DNA of 41,045 bases from positions 1 to 41,045 of the forward strand of contig JACKDL010000044.1 in assembly GCA_020633555.1 (NCBI GenBank), given 5' to 3'. Source of the stretch: Myxococcales bacterium. GTDB taxonomy: Bacteria > Myxococcota_A > Bradymonadia > UBA7976 > UBA1532. A model generated the notes under the pieces. That model made no database searches, was not told the origin of the DNA, and was given only the letters and a program-made list of their open reading frames with translations. Shown here piece after piece: positions 8,511-16,064 of the stretch; the first letter of the stretch is position 1; every line of letters starts with the position of its first letter. Both the position numbers and the translations under genes were made by a program.

Positions 8511-9161
8511 TCAACGGCCCTGAGCGGGCTCGCAGGCGCCGGTGGTGGGATCCAGCGTGATCCGCAGCGGGCCCTCGCCCGGCTGCGCCCCGGCACAGGA
8601 CAGCAGGTCGACCGCCCCGATCCAGGCTGCGGGATCCGCGATGAAGGACCCGGCCTCGCCCTCCACGGGGTCGAAGGCCAGGGCTGCGCTCGGCGCCACC
8701 TCGATCCGCACGACGCGGCCGTCGTCCTCGGGCGCGAGCTCGATGATGAGCCCCTGCGCCTGTTCGCTGGCCCCCGACCGCAGCCTCGCCTCGTCGTAGG
8801 CCACCCCGGGCACCTTCGCTTCGGGCGCCAGGGTCCCCGCCACCAGATCAGCGGTGAGCGAGCCCGGCAGGGTCAGGGTCGTGGGCCCGTCAGTACACTC
8901 GGTGCCGCCCGGCAGGTCGCCCAGGTCAGCGCAGCTCAGCTCGCCCGCCACCGCCAGCGTGACCTCACGCACCTGGCCGCTGGCCGAGACCAACCGGTAG
9001 CGCGCCTGGGCCCCGTCCACCACTGCCGCGTCCTGCATGGGCTCGGCGCGAAGCGCGAGCACCACGGGGTTGCCCACGTCGGTGCCCGCGGTCTTGTCAT
9101 CCTCGGCCTCACAGCCCAGCGCCGCGAGCGTCAGGCCAAGCCACAGGTGGCGCTGCTTCAT
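8511..9161 (-). CDS. Small lipoprotein coupled to TIGR02147 regulator
   Basis: 216 residues. The ATG at 9161 overlaps the TGA of the upstream TIGR02147 gene by 4 bases (ATGA), so the pair is translationally coupled. The N-terminus is a lipoprotein signal (LWLGLTLAALGC). Soon after the lipid Cys comes GTDVGNPVV, then about 190 residues without a domain I can name, rich in short beta-like segments, with one Cys pair in the middle (SCADLG, TECTDG) and another near the C-terminus (LSCAGA, TGACEP) that could form disulfides. From memory, proteins with a similar GNP motif near the lipid anchor often sit next to TIGR02147 genes in related bacteria; treat that as recollection rather than shown here. 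The function is unknown; it is probably an envelope protein under control of its operon partner. Confidence 0.8.
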   Translation of the reverse strand: MKQRHLWLGLTLAALGCEAEDDKTAGTDVGNPVVLALRAEPMQDAAVVDGAQARYRLVSASGQVREVTLAVAGELSCADLGDLPGGTECTDGPTTLTLPGSLTADLVAGTLAPEAKVPGVAYDEARLRSGASEQAQGLIIELAPEDDGRVVRIEVAPSAALAFDPVEGEAGSFIADPAAWIGAVDLLSCAGAQPGEGPLRITLDPTTGACEPAQGR

Positions 9162-9997
9162 ACGTCCTCCTCGCTCGAGAGCGGGAACATCTGGAAGTTG
9201 ATCTGATGCACCCGGCTGGGCGTGTCGTCGCGATCGCACAGCTCCAGCAGGCGCTCGCGGAAGGTGTGGATCTCGTCGCGCACCCGCTCGGCGGTCTCGG
9301 CCGACACGCACACCGTCAGGCCGCTGATGTTGCGCTCGGCCGACGGCACCCGGGTGATGGACTCGCTGGCCCGATCGATCATCTGCCGGTGGAAGCGGGC
9401 CACGGCCATGTCCCGGGGCTCGTGGCCGGTGGTCAGGCTGGCCTCGCCCCGCACCCAGCCTTCGTCCGTCTGCACGATCAGCCCATGCTCCTTCAGGAAG
9501 TCCAGGGCCTCGGCGGCCTCGTCCACCGTGATGGAGGGCAGCAGCCGCGCCGCCACCCAAGCGGGGTCGTCGCTGAAGTCCGGGCTGGCTGCCAGCTCGC
9601 GAACGGCCGGCATGTACCAGTGCTCCAGGTACGCGAACAGCGGACCACGGATCCGGCGCGCGGCGCGGAAACGGGCGGTGGCCGAGAGCGCGTCCCAGGC
9701 GGCGTAGCGCTCATCGGCGCTCTCGGCCTGCCCGTAAGCCACGAGCTGCTCGAAGTAGTCCACGTCCTCTTGATCGGTGACGCCCACGGCGCGGGCCACC
9801 CGGCCCACGCTCCCCGCGCCCAGGTTGCGGGTGCCGTCCATCACCAACTTGATGAAGTTGGGTGACGAGAAGCCCGCGCGCCGCGCCAGGGCCCGAAAAG
9901 AGTAGCCCCGCACGCCCGCAGCCTTCGCGGCGTCATAGACATCGCGCAGGTAGGCCCGGAAGTCGGTGTAGGCGTAGAGGTCGGGTTGCCAGCGCAT
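9158..9997 (-). CDS. TIGR02147/DUF4423-family protein, probable transcription regulator
   Basis: 279 residues. It opens with LYAYTDFRAYLRDVYD and a helix-turn-helix-like segment (SFRALARRAGFSSPNFIKL), then a helical domain with AVGVTDQEDVDYFEQLV and a winged-helix-like region (DEAAEALDFLKEHGLI). The C-terminal DUF4423 part has RNISGLTVCVS and ends at EDV. This is the TIGR02147 family, expanded in Fibrobacter and many deltaproteobacteria, whose members are of unknown function but look like DNA-binding regulators. The start codon at 9997 has no visible Shine-Dalgarno; TAGAAT lies 6 bases upstream (10004-10009), which would suit a leaderless transcript. Two GTATTCC-type palindromes lie 46 and 85 bp upstream and may be its own operators. 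It overlaps the downstream lipoprotein gene by ATGA. Confidence 0.85.
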   Translation of the reverse strand: MRWQPDLYAYTDFRAYLRDVYDAAKAAGVRGYSFRALARRAGFSSPNFIKLVMDGTRNLGAGSVGRVARAVGVTDQEDVDYFEQLVAYGQAESADERYAAWDALSATARFRAARRIRGPLFAYLEHWYMPAVRELAASPDFSDDPAWVAARLLPSITVDEAAEALDFLKEHGLIVQTDEGWVRGEASLTTGHEPRDMAVARFHRQMIDRASESITRVPSAERNISGLTVCVSAETAERVRDEIHTFRERLLELCDRDDTPSRVHQINFQMFPLSSEEDV

Positions 9998-10042
9998 TGG
10001 AGCATTCTATGCGAGCCGAAGGATTCAAACGAGAGGCCCACC

Positions 10043-10059
10043 GTATTCCTGTGGGATAC
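10043..10059. promoter_or_regulatory. Candidate operator site B
   Basis: GTATTCCTGTGGGATAC, a 17-bp imperfect palindrome 46 bp upstream of the TIGR02147 start codon. It is nearly identical to the site at 8303-8319. Its position suits autoregulation. Confidence 0.6.
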
Positions 10060-10081
10060 ACCGTCTGATTTGCCGGTCCTC

Positions 10082-10106
10082 GTATTCGATAGGAATACGG
10101 TATTCC
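10082..10106. promoter_or_regulatory. Candidate operator site C with extra half-site
   Basis: GTATTCGATAGGAATAC (10082-10098) is a near-perfect 17-bp palindrome. It runs directly into another half-site, so GGAATAC-G-GTATTCC (10092-10106) is a second, perfect palindrome sharing one arm. Three half-sites in 25 bp, with centre-to-centre spacing of about 39 bp to site B, look like a cooperative binding region upstream of the TIGR02147 gene. The rest of the 226-bp spacer (9998-10223) holds the 69-bp inverted-repeat element at 10154 and no gene. Confidence 0.6.
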
Positions 10107-10153
10107 TGCGCGCCCACTACACCTTCGCCCCAGGCTTGGGCATCGTTGCTCCA

Positions 10154-10222
10154 GAACCGTCAGGGGCTGCTGCCAAACCCGCACGCCCGTCATCCCGACC
10201 TGGCAGTGGACCCTGACGGTTC
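10154..10222. repeat. 69-bp hairpin element with 12-bp perfect inverted ends
   Basis: GAACCGTCAGGG (10154-10165) and CCCTGACGGTTC (10211-10222) are perfect inverted repeats. Inside, after a symmetric 4-by-4 internal loop, CTGCCA (10170-10175) pairs with TGGCAG (10201-10206), leaving a 25-base loop. It starts 1 bp after the stop codon of the MOSC gene, so it probably forms the 3' end of the five-gene operon mRNA. There is no T-run, so it may stabilise or end the transcript by another route, or be an interspersed repeat. Confidence 0.6.
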
Positions 10223-10223
10223 G

Positions 10224-10715
10224 TTATTCCTCCACCCGCACCGCATCGCCCAGCCGCAGGTCACCGGCCTCGAGCACACGCGCCGTGATGCCGCCGTGCT
10301 GGCGCATGGCGTTGAAACCGCCGGCCCCCAGCTCGGCCTCCATCCGCGAGCACGGATCGCAGGGCCCGGTGTGCTCCAGCAAGGCGCCGCCCACGCGAAA
10401 CCGCCGCCCCTTCAAGGCGTGCAGGTTCAGCCCCCGCACCACCAGATTGCGGCGCAGCCGCGCGGGGTCCACCGGGCCCTCACCCACGAAGGCACCGATG
10501 GCCACCAGGTGCTCGGCGTTGATGAGCGTGACCTGCCGCTTGCCGCCTTGCTTGCCGTAGCGGTCGCCCACCAGCCCCGCCCCCACCTCGGCGCGGGTGG
10601 CGTCCACCACCTCCACGGGCGCCTGACGCGCGGGGCGCAGCCCGATCCACACCAGCTCGCCTACCTGCGGCAGGGTGTCCTTCAGCCGCTGCACGACCCC
10701 GACGGGGTCGCTCAC
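10224..10715 (-). CDS. MOSC domain protein
   Basis: 163 residues. I place the start at the GTG at 10715, which overlaps the TGA of the exonuclease III gene by 4 bases (GTGA), matching the pattern in the rest of the operon. The sequence carries the MOSC core: VGDRYGKQGGKRQVTLI, RRNLVVRGLNLHALKG, and HTGPCDPCSRME with the conserved Cys. MOSC domains are the sulfur-carrier domains of molybdenum cofactor sulfurases and of YiiM/YuaD-like proteins that handle Moco or detoxify N-hydroxylated bases. A YiiM-like role would fit the repair-type neighbours, but that is inference. It is the last gene of the operon and is followed at once by the inverted repeat at 10154-10222. Confidence 0.87.
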   Translation of the reverse strand: MSDPVGVVQRLKDTLPQVGELVWIGLRPARQAPVEVVDATRAEVGAGLVGDRYGKQGGKRQVTLINAEHLVAIGAFVGEGPVDPARLRRNLVVRGLNLHALKGRRFRVGGALLEHTGPCDPCSRMEAELGAGGFNAMRQHGGITARVLEAGDLRLGDAVRVEE

Positions 10716-11494
10716 AGGTCGAACTCGGCCCAGCAGGGGGCGTGGTCGCTGGGCTTCGTCCACCCCGGCGTCTCCCGGCGCTCCTCACGGTCGATGCCCG
10801 CCGCGGTGCACACGGCCGCCAGATCCCGGGTGGCGTACACCATGTCGATGCGCATGCCGTCGCGGCCCGCCAGGCCCCGGCGCCGGTAGTCCCACCACGA
10901 GTACTCCGCCGCTTGGGGGTGCAGGTGGCGGAAAGTGTCCACAAACCCCCAGTCCACCACGCCCTGCAGGGCCGCGCGCACAACGTCGTTGGCCAGCACG
11001 CCGCCCTCCCAGTTGCCGGGCTGCTCGATGTCCAGGGCCTTCGGGGCCACATTGAAATCGCCGCACAGCACGGTGGGCCGGCTGGGATCCTCGTGGGCGT
11101 CGAACCAGCGCCGCAGGCGGGCGTACCACTCGAGCTTGTAGGGGTACTTCGCGCTGTTGAGCTGCCCGCCGTTGGGCACGTACACGCACACCACCCGCAC
11201 GCCCCCGGTGGTGGCGGCGATGAGCCGGGCCTGGGGGTCGTCCACCCCATCGCCCATGTTCAGCACCACGTCCTCCAAGGGCTCACGGCTGATCAGGGCC
11301 ACCCCGTTGTAGGTCTTCTGGCCCAGGATCTCGGCCTCGTAGCCCAGGTCCCCCAGCTCATCGAAGGGGAAGGCGTCCCCCTCGGTCTTCAGCTCTTGCA
11401 GGCACAGCACGTCGGGCTGGTTCGCGTCGACCCAGTTCAGCACGCGATCGAAGCGGGCTTTCACGCTGTTGACGTTCCAGGTGACGATCTTCAA
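10712..11494 (-). CDS. xth: Exodeoxyribonuclease III (AP endonuclease)
   Basis: 260 residues, the usual family length, starting at a TTG (11494) that overlaps the TGA of the upstream MopE-repeat gene (TTGA). The start is fixed by the conserved opening LKIVTWNVNSVKAR. Other family motifs are present: LCLQELKTE with the metal-binding Glu, GVALISREP, VYVPNGG, LCGDFNVAPKALD with the catalytic Asp-Asn, WWDYR, RIDMVYAT and SDHAP with the catalytic His. The enzyme removes 3' blocks and cuts at abasic sites in base-excision repair. Longer frames extend upstream to 11623 but would add unrelated sequence inside the preceding gene. It is coupled on both sides to neighbouring genes in the XPB-Bax1 operon. 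Confidence 0.94.
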   Translation of the reverse strand: MKIVTWNVNSVKARFDRVLNWVDANQPDVLCLQELKTEGDAFPFDELGDLGYEAEILGQKTYNGVALISREPLEDVVLNMGDGVDDPQARLIAATTGGVRVVCVYVPNGGQLNSAKYPYKLEWYARLRRWFDAHEDPSRPTVLCGDFNVAPKALDIEQPGNWEGGVLANDVVRAALQGVVDWGFVDTFRHLHPQAAEYSWWDYRRRGLAGRDGMRIDMVYATRDLAAVCTAAGIDREERRETPGWTKPSDHAPCWAEFDL

Positions 11495-13446
11495 GGGCGC
11501 TCCATCGGGGTCAGCAGGGTGTTCAGGGGGATGCAGCGGGCCGTCGACAGGCCGCGATCCACACAGAAGGCGTCCGCGGCGCAGGCCGCCTGTTCGCCGC
11601 AGGCGCACACACCGTCGCGGCACCGATCGGCCGCCGCGTAGGGGCAGGCGGCGTCGCAGGCGCCGCAGTGCCGGACGTCGCGCTGCAGGTCGAAGGCCTC
11701 GTCCACCGCGCCATCGCAGTCCTGATCCAGGCCGTCACAGCGCTCGGCGGGCTGGGGCCCACAGGCCCCGCAAGCGTTCAGCAGCCCCTCGTCTGCCCGG
11801 CCGTCGCAGTCGTCGTCCAGGCCGTTGCACAGCTCGGCCGCGGGCGGCTGCGGCGCGGGGGCGCAGCCGGCGCGGTCCTCCGACAGGCAGCGCATGACGC
11901 TCTCGATGGCGCAGCGCCCCACCCCGTTGCGGCAGGGCTGGCCCAGGATGGGGAAGGCCTCGTCCACGCGGCCGTCGCAGTCGTCGTCCTCGCCGTTGCA
12001 GCGCTCGGGGGGCGGCGGCTCGCAGCCGCCACAGGCCTGCTCGACGCCCTCGTCCACCTGCCCGTCGCAGTCGTTGTCGGCGCCGTCGCAGCGCTCCTGC
12101 ACCGGGCCGCAGCCGCCGCAAGCGTTGGCCACGCCCTCGTCGGTGGCGCCGTCGCAGTCGTCGTCCTCGCGGTTGCACACCTCGACGCCCGCGCACGGCG
12201 GGCAGACCCCCTCGTCCACCCGCCCATCGCAGTCCTCGTCGGCCTGGTCGCAGGTCTCGGCGGCCCCCGGGCCGGGCCGGGCGTCGCAGCGCAGCCCGTC
12301 GGCGCCGCAGACGGTCACGCCCTCGGCCCGGCAGCGGCCCGCGCCCGCCGCGCAGGGCACCCCCAGGCCGGGCAGGTCCTCGTCCACGGCCCCGTCGCAG
12401 TCGTCGTCCAGCCCGTTGCAGGCCTCGACGCGCTCGGGGCCGCACTCGCCGCAACGGTTGCGCAACCCCTCGTCCGCCTGACCGTCGCAGTCCTCGTCGG
12501 TGGCGTCGCAGGTCTCGGTGCCCACGGGACCGCAGCCGCCGCAGGGGTTGGTGACCCCCTCGTCGGCCGCCCCGTCGCAGTCGTCGTCCTGGCCGTTGCA
12601 CACCTCGGCCGGCACCAGCCCGCAGCGCCCGCAGACGTTGGTGACCCCCTCGTCGATGCGCCCGTCGCAGTCGTCGTCGGCGCCGTTGCAAGCCTCGGCC
12701 GGGGGCGGCTCGCAGCCCCCGCAGGCCGAGGCGGCCACGCCCTCGTCCACCACCCCGTCGCAGTCGTCGTCCTCGCCGTTGCAGATCTCGTCGGCCGGCC
12801 GCACGCCGTCACAGTCCGCCCAGGCCAGATCGGCGCCACAGGTCTGCACGCCCGCGCGGCAGCGGCCGACCGCCTCGCTGCAGCCGCGGGCAAGCCCCGC
12901 CTGCGGGCAGCAGCCCGGCAGATCCTCGTCGGCCGCGCCGTCGCAGTCGTCGTCCAGGTCGTTGCACAGCTCATCACCCGGCGCCCCTGCGCTGGCGGGG
13001 CACTCGGCCCCCACCCCGTCGGCCCGGCACACGCGCACGCTGGCGGTGCCGCAGGCCCCCACCCCCACGGCGCAGGGCAGACCCAGGCCCGGCCAGGCCT
13101 CGTCCACCCGCCCGTCGCAGTCGTCGTCGAACTGGTTGCAGCGCTCGGCGGCGCCGGGGTGTACGGCGGGATCCCCGTCATCGCAGTCGAGCGCGCCGGC
13201 GCAGCCGCCCGAGGTGCCGTCGCCGTCCCGATCCTCGCAGGGGCGCACGTCCGCGTCGGGGCCGGCGTCGGCGGTGCCGCTGTCGCGGGCCATGGCGTCG
13301 GGCCCCAGATCTGCGGGTGCGCTGTCGGCAGGGGTGGCGTCCATGGCCCCATCGGGCGGCGCCCCGTCCGCCGGGGGCCGATCCAGCCGGGCGTCGGAGC
13401 AGGCCACCGCCGCCCACGCCAGCAGCAGCGCGCTCAGGGGCCTCAC
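11491..13446 (-). CDS. MopE-repeat lipoprotein with 13 CN..DDDCDG..DE motifs
   Basis: 651 residues. The GTG start at 13446 overlaps the TGA of the Bax1 gene (GTGA) and opens a lipoprotein signal (VRPLSALLLAWAAVAC). After an Asp/Ala/Pro linker comes DRDGDGTSGG, then 13 copies of a motif of form C(N/D)xxD(D/E)DCDGxxDE (for example CNQFDDDCDGRVDE, CNGEDDDCDGVVDE, CDATDEDCDGQADE), spaced mostly 30-50 residues and joined by Cys-rich segments such as ACGGCEPPP. This is the putative metal-binding motif of the MopE family, common in myxobacterial surface proteins; the Asp clusters suggest calcium or copper binding and the Cys pairs disulfides. A C-terminal Cys-rich part ends in LTPMERP. It is an envelope protein embedded in an operon of DNA-repair genes, which is odd. 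Confidence 0.88.
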   Translation of the reverse strand: MRPLSALLLAWAAVACSDARLDRPPADGAPPDGAMDATPADSAPADLGPDAMARDSGTADAGPDADVRPCEDRDGDGTSGGCAGALDCDDGDPAVHPGAAERCNQFDDDCDGRVDEAWPGLGLPCAVGVGACGTASVRVCRADGVGAECPASAGAPGDELCNDLDDDCDGAADEDLPGCCPQAGLARGCSEAVGRCRAGVQTCGADLAWADCDGVRPADEICNGEDDDCDGVVDEGVAASACGGCEPPPAEACNGADDDCDGRIDEGVTNVCGRCGLVPAEVCNGQDDDCDGAADEGVTNPCGGCGPVGTETCDATDEDCDGQADEGLRNRCGECGPERVEACNGLDDDCDGAVDEDLPGLGVPCAAGAGRCRAEGVTVCGADGLRCDARPGPGAAETCDQADEDCDGRVDEGVCPPCAGVEVCNREDDDCDGATDEGVANACGGCGPVQERCDGADNDCDGQVDEGVEQACGGCEPPPPERCNGEDDDCDGRVDEAFPILGQPCRNGVGRCAIESVMRCLSEDRAGCAPAPQPPAAELCNGLDDDCDGRADEGLLNACGACGPQPAERCDGLDQDCDGAVDEAFDLQRDVRHCGACDAACPYAAADRCRDGVCACGEQAACAADAFCVDRGLSTARCIPLNTLLTPMERP

Positions 13447-14645
13447 GGGGCCAGGGCCTCGATCTTCGCCAGCACGGTCTTGGGGCTCAGGGCGCCCTTG
13501 TACATGTACAGCGCGCCCCGCTCGGCGTCCCCCAGCACCTTCTCGCTCACCCGCAGCCGGGTGCTGGCGCAGAACAGGATCCGCTCGCTCAGGCCGCCCT
13601 CCACCAGGTCCACCCGCTTCCACACGGCCTCGCGGCTCCAGTAGCCCAGGGCCTCCAGGTACACCTTGCCGCGGGTGGGGTGGCTGAACACCAGGTCGGG
13701 CACGCACAGGCCCACGCCGGGCAGGTCCAGGATGCGGCTCGACCGGCGCACCGCCCAGTCGCCCGTCTTGCCCTTCAGCCGCTCCACCAGGGCCGCCACC
13801 TCGTCGGGCAGCGCGTCCTCGACGGCGCGGGCCTCGGCCTCGCCCTCGGCGCGGAACAGCAGGGCCTGCCGCTCCTTGCCCCACTGCACGTCGGCCTCGA
13901 TGGCCCAGCGGGTACAGGCGCGGATGGCGGGCAGCACCAGCGCGAGCTGCAGCCCGTACTTCGTGGACGCCCCGAACAGGCTGTGGGGCCCGTCGATGGT
14001 GACGCGGTAGCCGCCGTCGGCCAGGGCCTCGATGCGGTGCAGCAGCCGGCGGAACTTCAGCGCGCGGAACAGCGCCCGGTAGGCCGCCGTCCCGTCGCCG
14101 CTCACGGTGGCCACCACCCGCTCGGCCCGCAGCAGCACCGCCTGGGCCTGCCCCAGCGTCCACTCGTCCAGCAGCACCTCGGGGGTGGTGTCGGTGAAGC
14201 CCACCAGCCGCTGGGACTGGCGCAGATCGGCGTACAGGGCCTCCTCGATGGCCGCCACCTCGGCGCCGTGGGCCTCGGCCACCGCCGCCAGCACCGCCTC
14301 GCGGTCCAGCCGGGCGCCGTCGGGCAGCGCCTTGCGGGCCGCGCTGGCCGCCGCGAACACCTCGGCCCGCATGGCCGGCGGGTCGAAGTGCTCGGGCATG
14401 GTGAAGTCGCAGCGGTCCAGCACCAGCTTCTTCAGCCCGTCGGCCACCTTCTGATCGGCCGGGCGGATCTCGACGCCGGTGAAGCCATCCTCCACCTCGT
14501 CGCGGGTCAGCCCCACGCCCTCGCGGGCGGCCTGCAGGTAGTGCGCGGCGATGGCCGTCAGGCCCTCCACCGCCTTGGGGTGGATGCCCCGCAGGCTCAG
14601 CTCGCGGCCCTGCCGCCGGGCCCGCACCAGATCAGCGGTAAGCAC
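13443..14645 (-). CDS. Bax1-like nuclease (DUF790), partner of XPB helicase
   Basis: 400 residues from a GTG at 14645, with GGAGG about 10 bases upstream; it overlaps the end of the helicase gene by 14 bases. The sequence has the DUF790 features: opening MLTADLVRARRQG, the middle segment IDGPHSLFGASTKYGLQLAL, and C-terminal VPDLVFSHP...VYLEALGYWSREA, where the Asp and Glu would be metal ligands of an endonuclease core. In archaea this family is Bax1, a structure-specific nuclease that binds XPB and cuts DNA in a repair reaction like nucleotide excision. The gene sits directly after an XPB-like helicase, as in archaea, which strongly supports the assignment. I see no missing key residue. Confidence 0.9.
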   Translation of the reverse strand: MLTADLVRARRQGRELSLRGIHPKAVEGLTAIAAHYLQAAREGVGLTRDEVEDGFTGVEIRPADQKVADGLKKLVLDRCDFTMPEHFDPPAMRAEVFAAASAARKALPDGARLDREAVLAAVAEAHGAEVAAIEEALYADLRQSQRLVGFTDTTPEVLLDEWTLGQAQAVLLRAERVVATVSGDGTAAYRALFRALKFRRLLHRIEALADGGYRVTIDGPHSLFGASTKYGLQLALVLPAIRACTRWAIEADVQWGKERQALLFRAEGEAEARAVEDALPDEVAALVERLKGKTGDWAVRRSSRILDLPGVGLCVPDLVFSHPTRGKVYLEALGYWSREAVWKRVDLVEGGLSERILFCASTRLRVSEKVLGDAERGALYMYKGALSPKTVLAKIEALAP

Positions 14646-15996
14646 TGTGCTCGCGCCTCCGCTCGCTGGTGAAGGTCTCGGCGGTGTCGGCGGCCACCAG
14701 CTCGTACAGGATGGCCTGCTTGTCGCCCTGCTTGCGCAGGATGCGCCCCAGCCGTTGCACGTGCTCGCGCACCGAGCCCGAGCCCGAGATCACCACCGCC
14801 ACGTTCGCCGCCGGCACGTCCACGCCCTCGTTGAGCACCTTGCTGGTGGCCACCGCCCCGTAGGTGCCGTCCGCCAGCCCCTTCAGGATGTCGCTGCGCT
14901 CGCTCACCTTGGTCTGGTGGGTGATCACCGGCACCAGGAAGCGCCGCGACACCTCGTGGGCCGTGGCGTTGTCCTGGGTGAACAGCAGCACCTTGTCGTG
15001 GCGGTGCAGGTGCAGCAGGTGGCCCACATAGTCCAGCTTGCTGGGCGCCGCGAAGGCGAGCTGCCGCTGGGCCTGGTACGCCTGGAAGGCCCGCTTGCCC
15101 TCCTTCGACCGCGCCGCCCGCATCACGAAGTCCTGCCAGCCCCCGGGCCGGCTCATGCGGATGCCCTGGCTGACCACGAACCCCCGGTAGATCGCGCGGT
15201 TGTCCTCGTAGGCCTGGCGCTCCTCGGGGGTGAGATCCACCGCCACGCGCTCGGTGTGGTACTCGGCCAGGTAGTCGCCGGCCAGGGTGGTCACGTCCTG
15301 CCGGTAGGCCAGCGGGCCCACCAGATCCTCCAGGTCCACGTGGCGCCCGTCGGTGCGCTCGGGCGTGGCCGACAGGCCCAGCCGGAAGGGCGCCAGGCAG
15401 CTCTTGGCCGCCAGGGCGTACGCCTCGCCGGGCAGGTGGTGGCACTCGTCGAACACCACCAGCCCGAAGCGGGCGCCCAGGTGATCCATGTGCAGGTAGG
15501 CCGAGTCGTAGGTGGTCACCGTCAGCGTCTGCGGATCGTGCTCGCCGCCCCCCACCACCCCCACCGGCGCGGCGAAGCCGGCCTTCAGCAGCTCGGACCA
15601 CTGGCGCACCAGATCCAGGGTGGGCACCACCACCAGCGTGCTGCGGCGGGTGGCGTCGATGGCCATCATGGCCAGGTAGGTCTTGCCCGCGCCGGTGGGC
15701 AGCACCACCACCCCCTGGAACCGCTGGCGGCGCCAGGCCTCCAGCGCCTCGGCCTGGTAGGGGCGCGGCGTCTTGCGGACCTTCAGGCCCTCGTCCAGCG
15801 TGGCGTAGGCCCGGGCGTCGTCCTGGTAGGCCACCTTGGCGCGGATGAGCGCCATCACCACCGCCGCGTAGGCGTGGGCCGGTGCCCGGTGGCAGCGGGT
15901 GCGCGGATCCCACAGCACCGCCGGGGGCAGGATCGCCGGATCCGCCGCCAGATCGTGGATCGCCAGGGTGCCTGCGTCGAAGGTCAGCCGCGCCAT
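14632..15996 (-). CDS. XPB-like DNA repair helicase (SF2)
   Basis: 454 residues. I chose the ATG at 15996 (MARLTFDAGTLAIHDL); the frame extends to 16119 but with Arg/Pro-rich sequence that looks non-coding. The N-terminal ~90 residues match the place of the damage-recognition domain. Helicase motifs follow: RPYQAEAL (Q-like), LPTGAGKT (Walker A), VVVPTLDLVRQW (Ia), VVFDECHHLP (DExH), GLSATPERTDG (III), KVLLFTQDN (IV), VATSKVLNEGVDVP (V) and QRLGRILRKQGD (VI). The arrangement is that of archaeal and bacterial XPB, an ATP-driven 3'-5' DNA opening enzyme used in excision repair. It is first in a five-gene operon and overlaps the Bax1 gene. The divergent gene on the other strand starts 68 bp away. 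Confidence 0.92.
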   Translation of the reverse strand: MARLTFDAGTLAIHDLAADPAILPPAVLWDPRTRCHRAPAHAYAAVVMALIRAKVAYQDDARAYATLDEGLKVRKTPRPYQAEALEAWRRQRFQGVVVLPTGAGKTYLAMMAIDATRRSTLVVVPTLDLVRQWSELLKAGFAAPVGVVGGGEHDPQTLTVTTYDSAYLHMDHLGARFGLVVFDECHHLPGEAYALAAKSCLAPFRLGLSATPERTDGRHVDLEDLVGPLAYRQDVTTLAGDYLAEYHTERVAVDLTPEERQAYEDNRAIYRGFVVSQGIRMSRPGGWQDFVMRAARSKEGKRAFQAYQAQRQLAFAAPSKLDYVGHLLHLHRHDKVLLFTQDNATAHEVSRRFLVPVITHQTKVSERSDILKGLADGTYGAVATSKVLNEGVDVPAANVAVVISGSGSVREHVQRLGRILRKQGDKQAILYELVAADTAETFTSERRREHSAYR

Positions 15997-16064
15997 CGCA
16001 GGGGTTGTAGCCCACTCGGCCCCGGCTGCACCACCCGGGCGGCCTTGCGCTGGCCGCCGCCGCC

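Noticed and set aside
11668..13644. Long plus-strand frames opposite the MopE-repeat gene
   Set aside because: They are mirror translations of the repeated DCDG codons (VAVVVxAVA runs) and have no recognisable domain. The minus-strand protein has clear family motifs.
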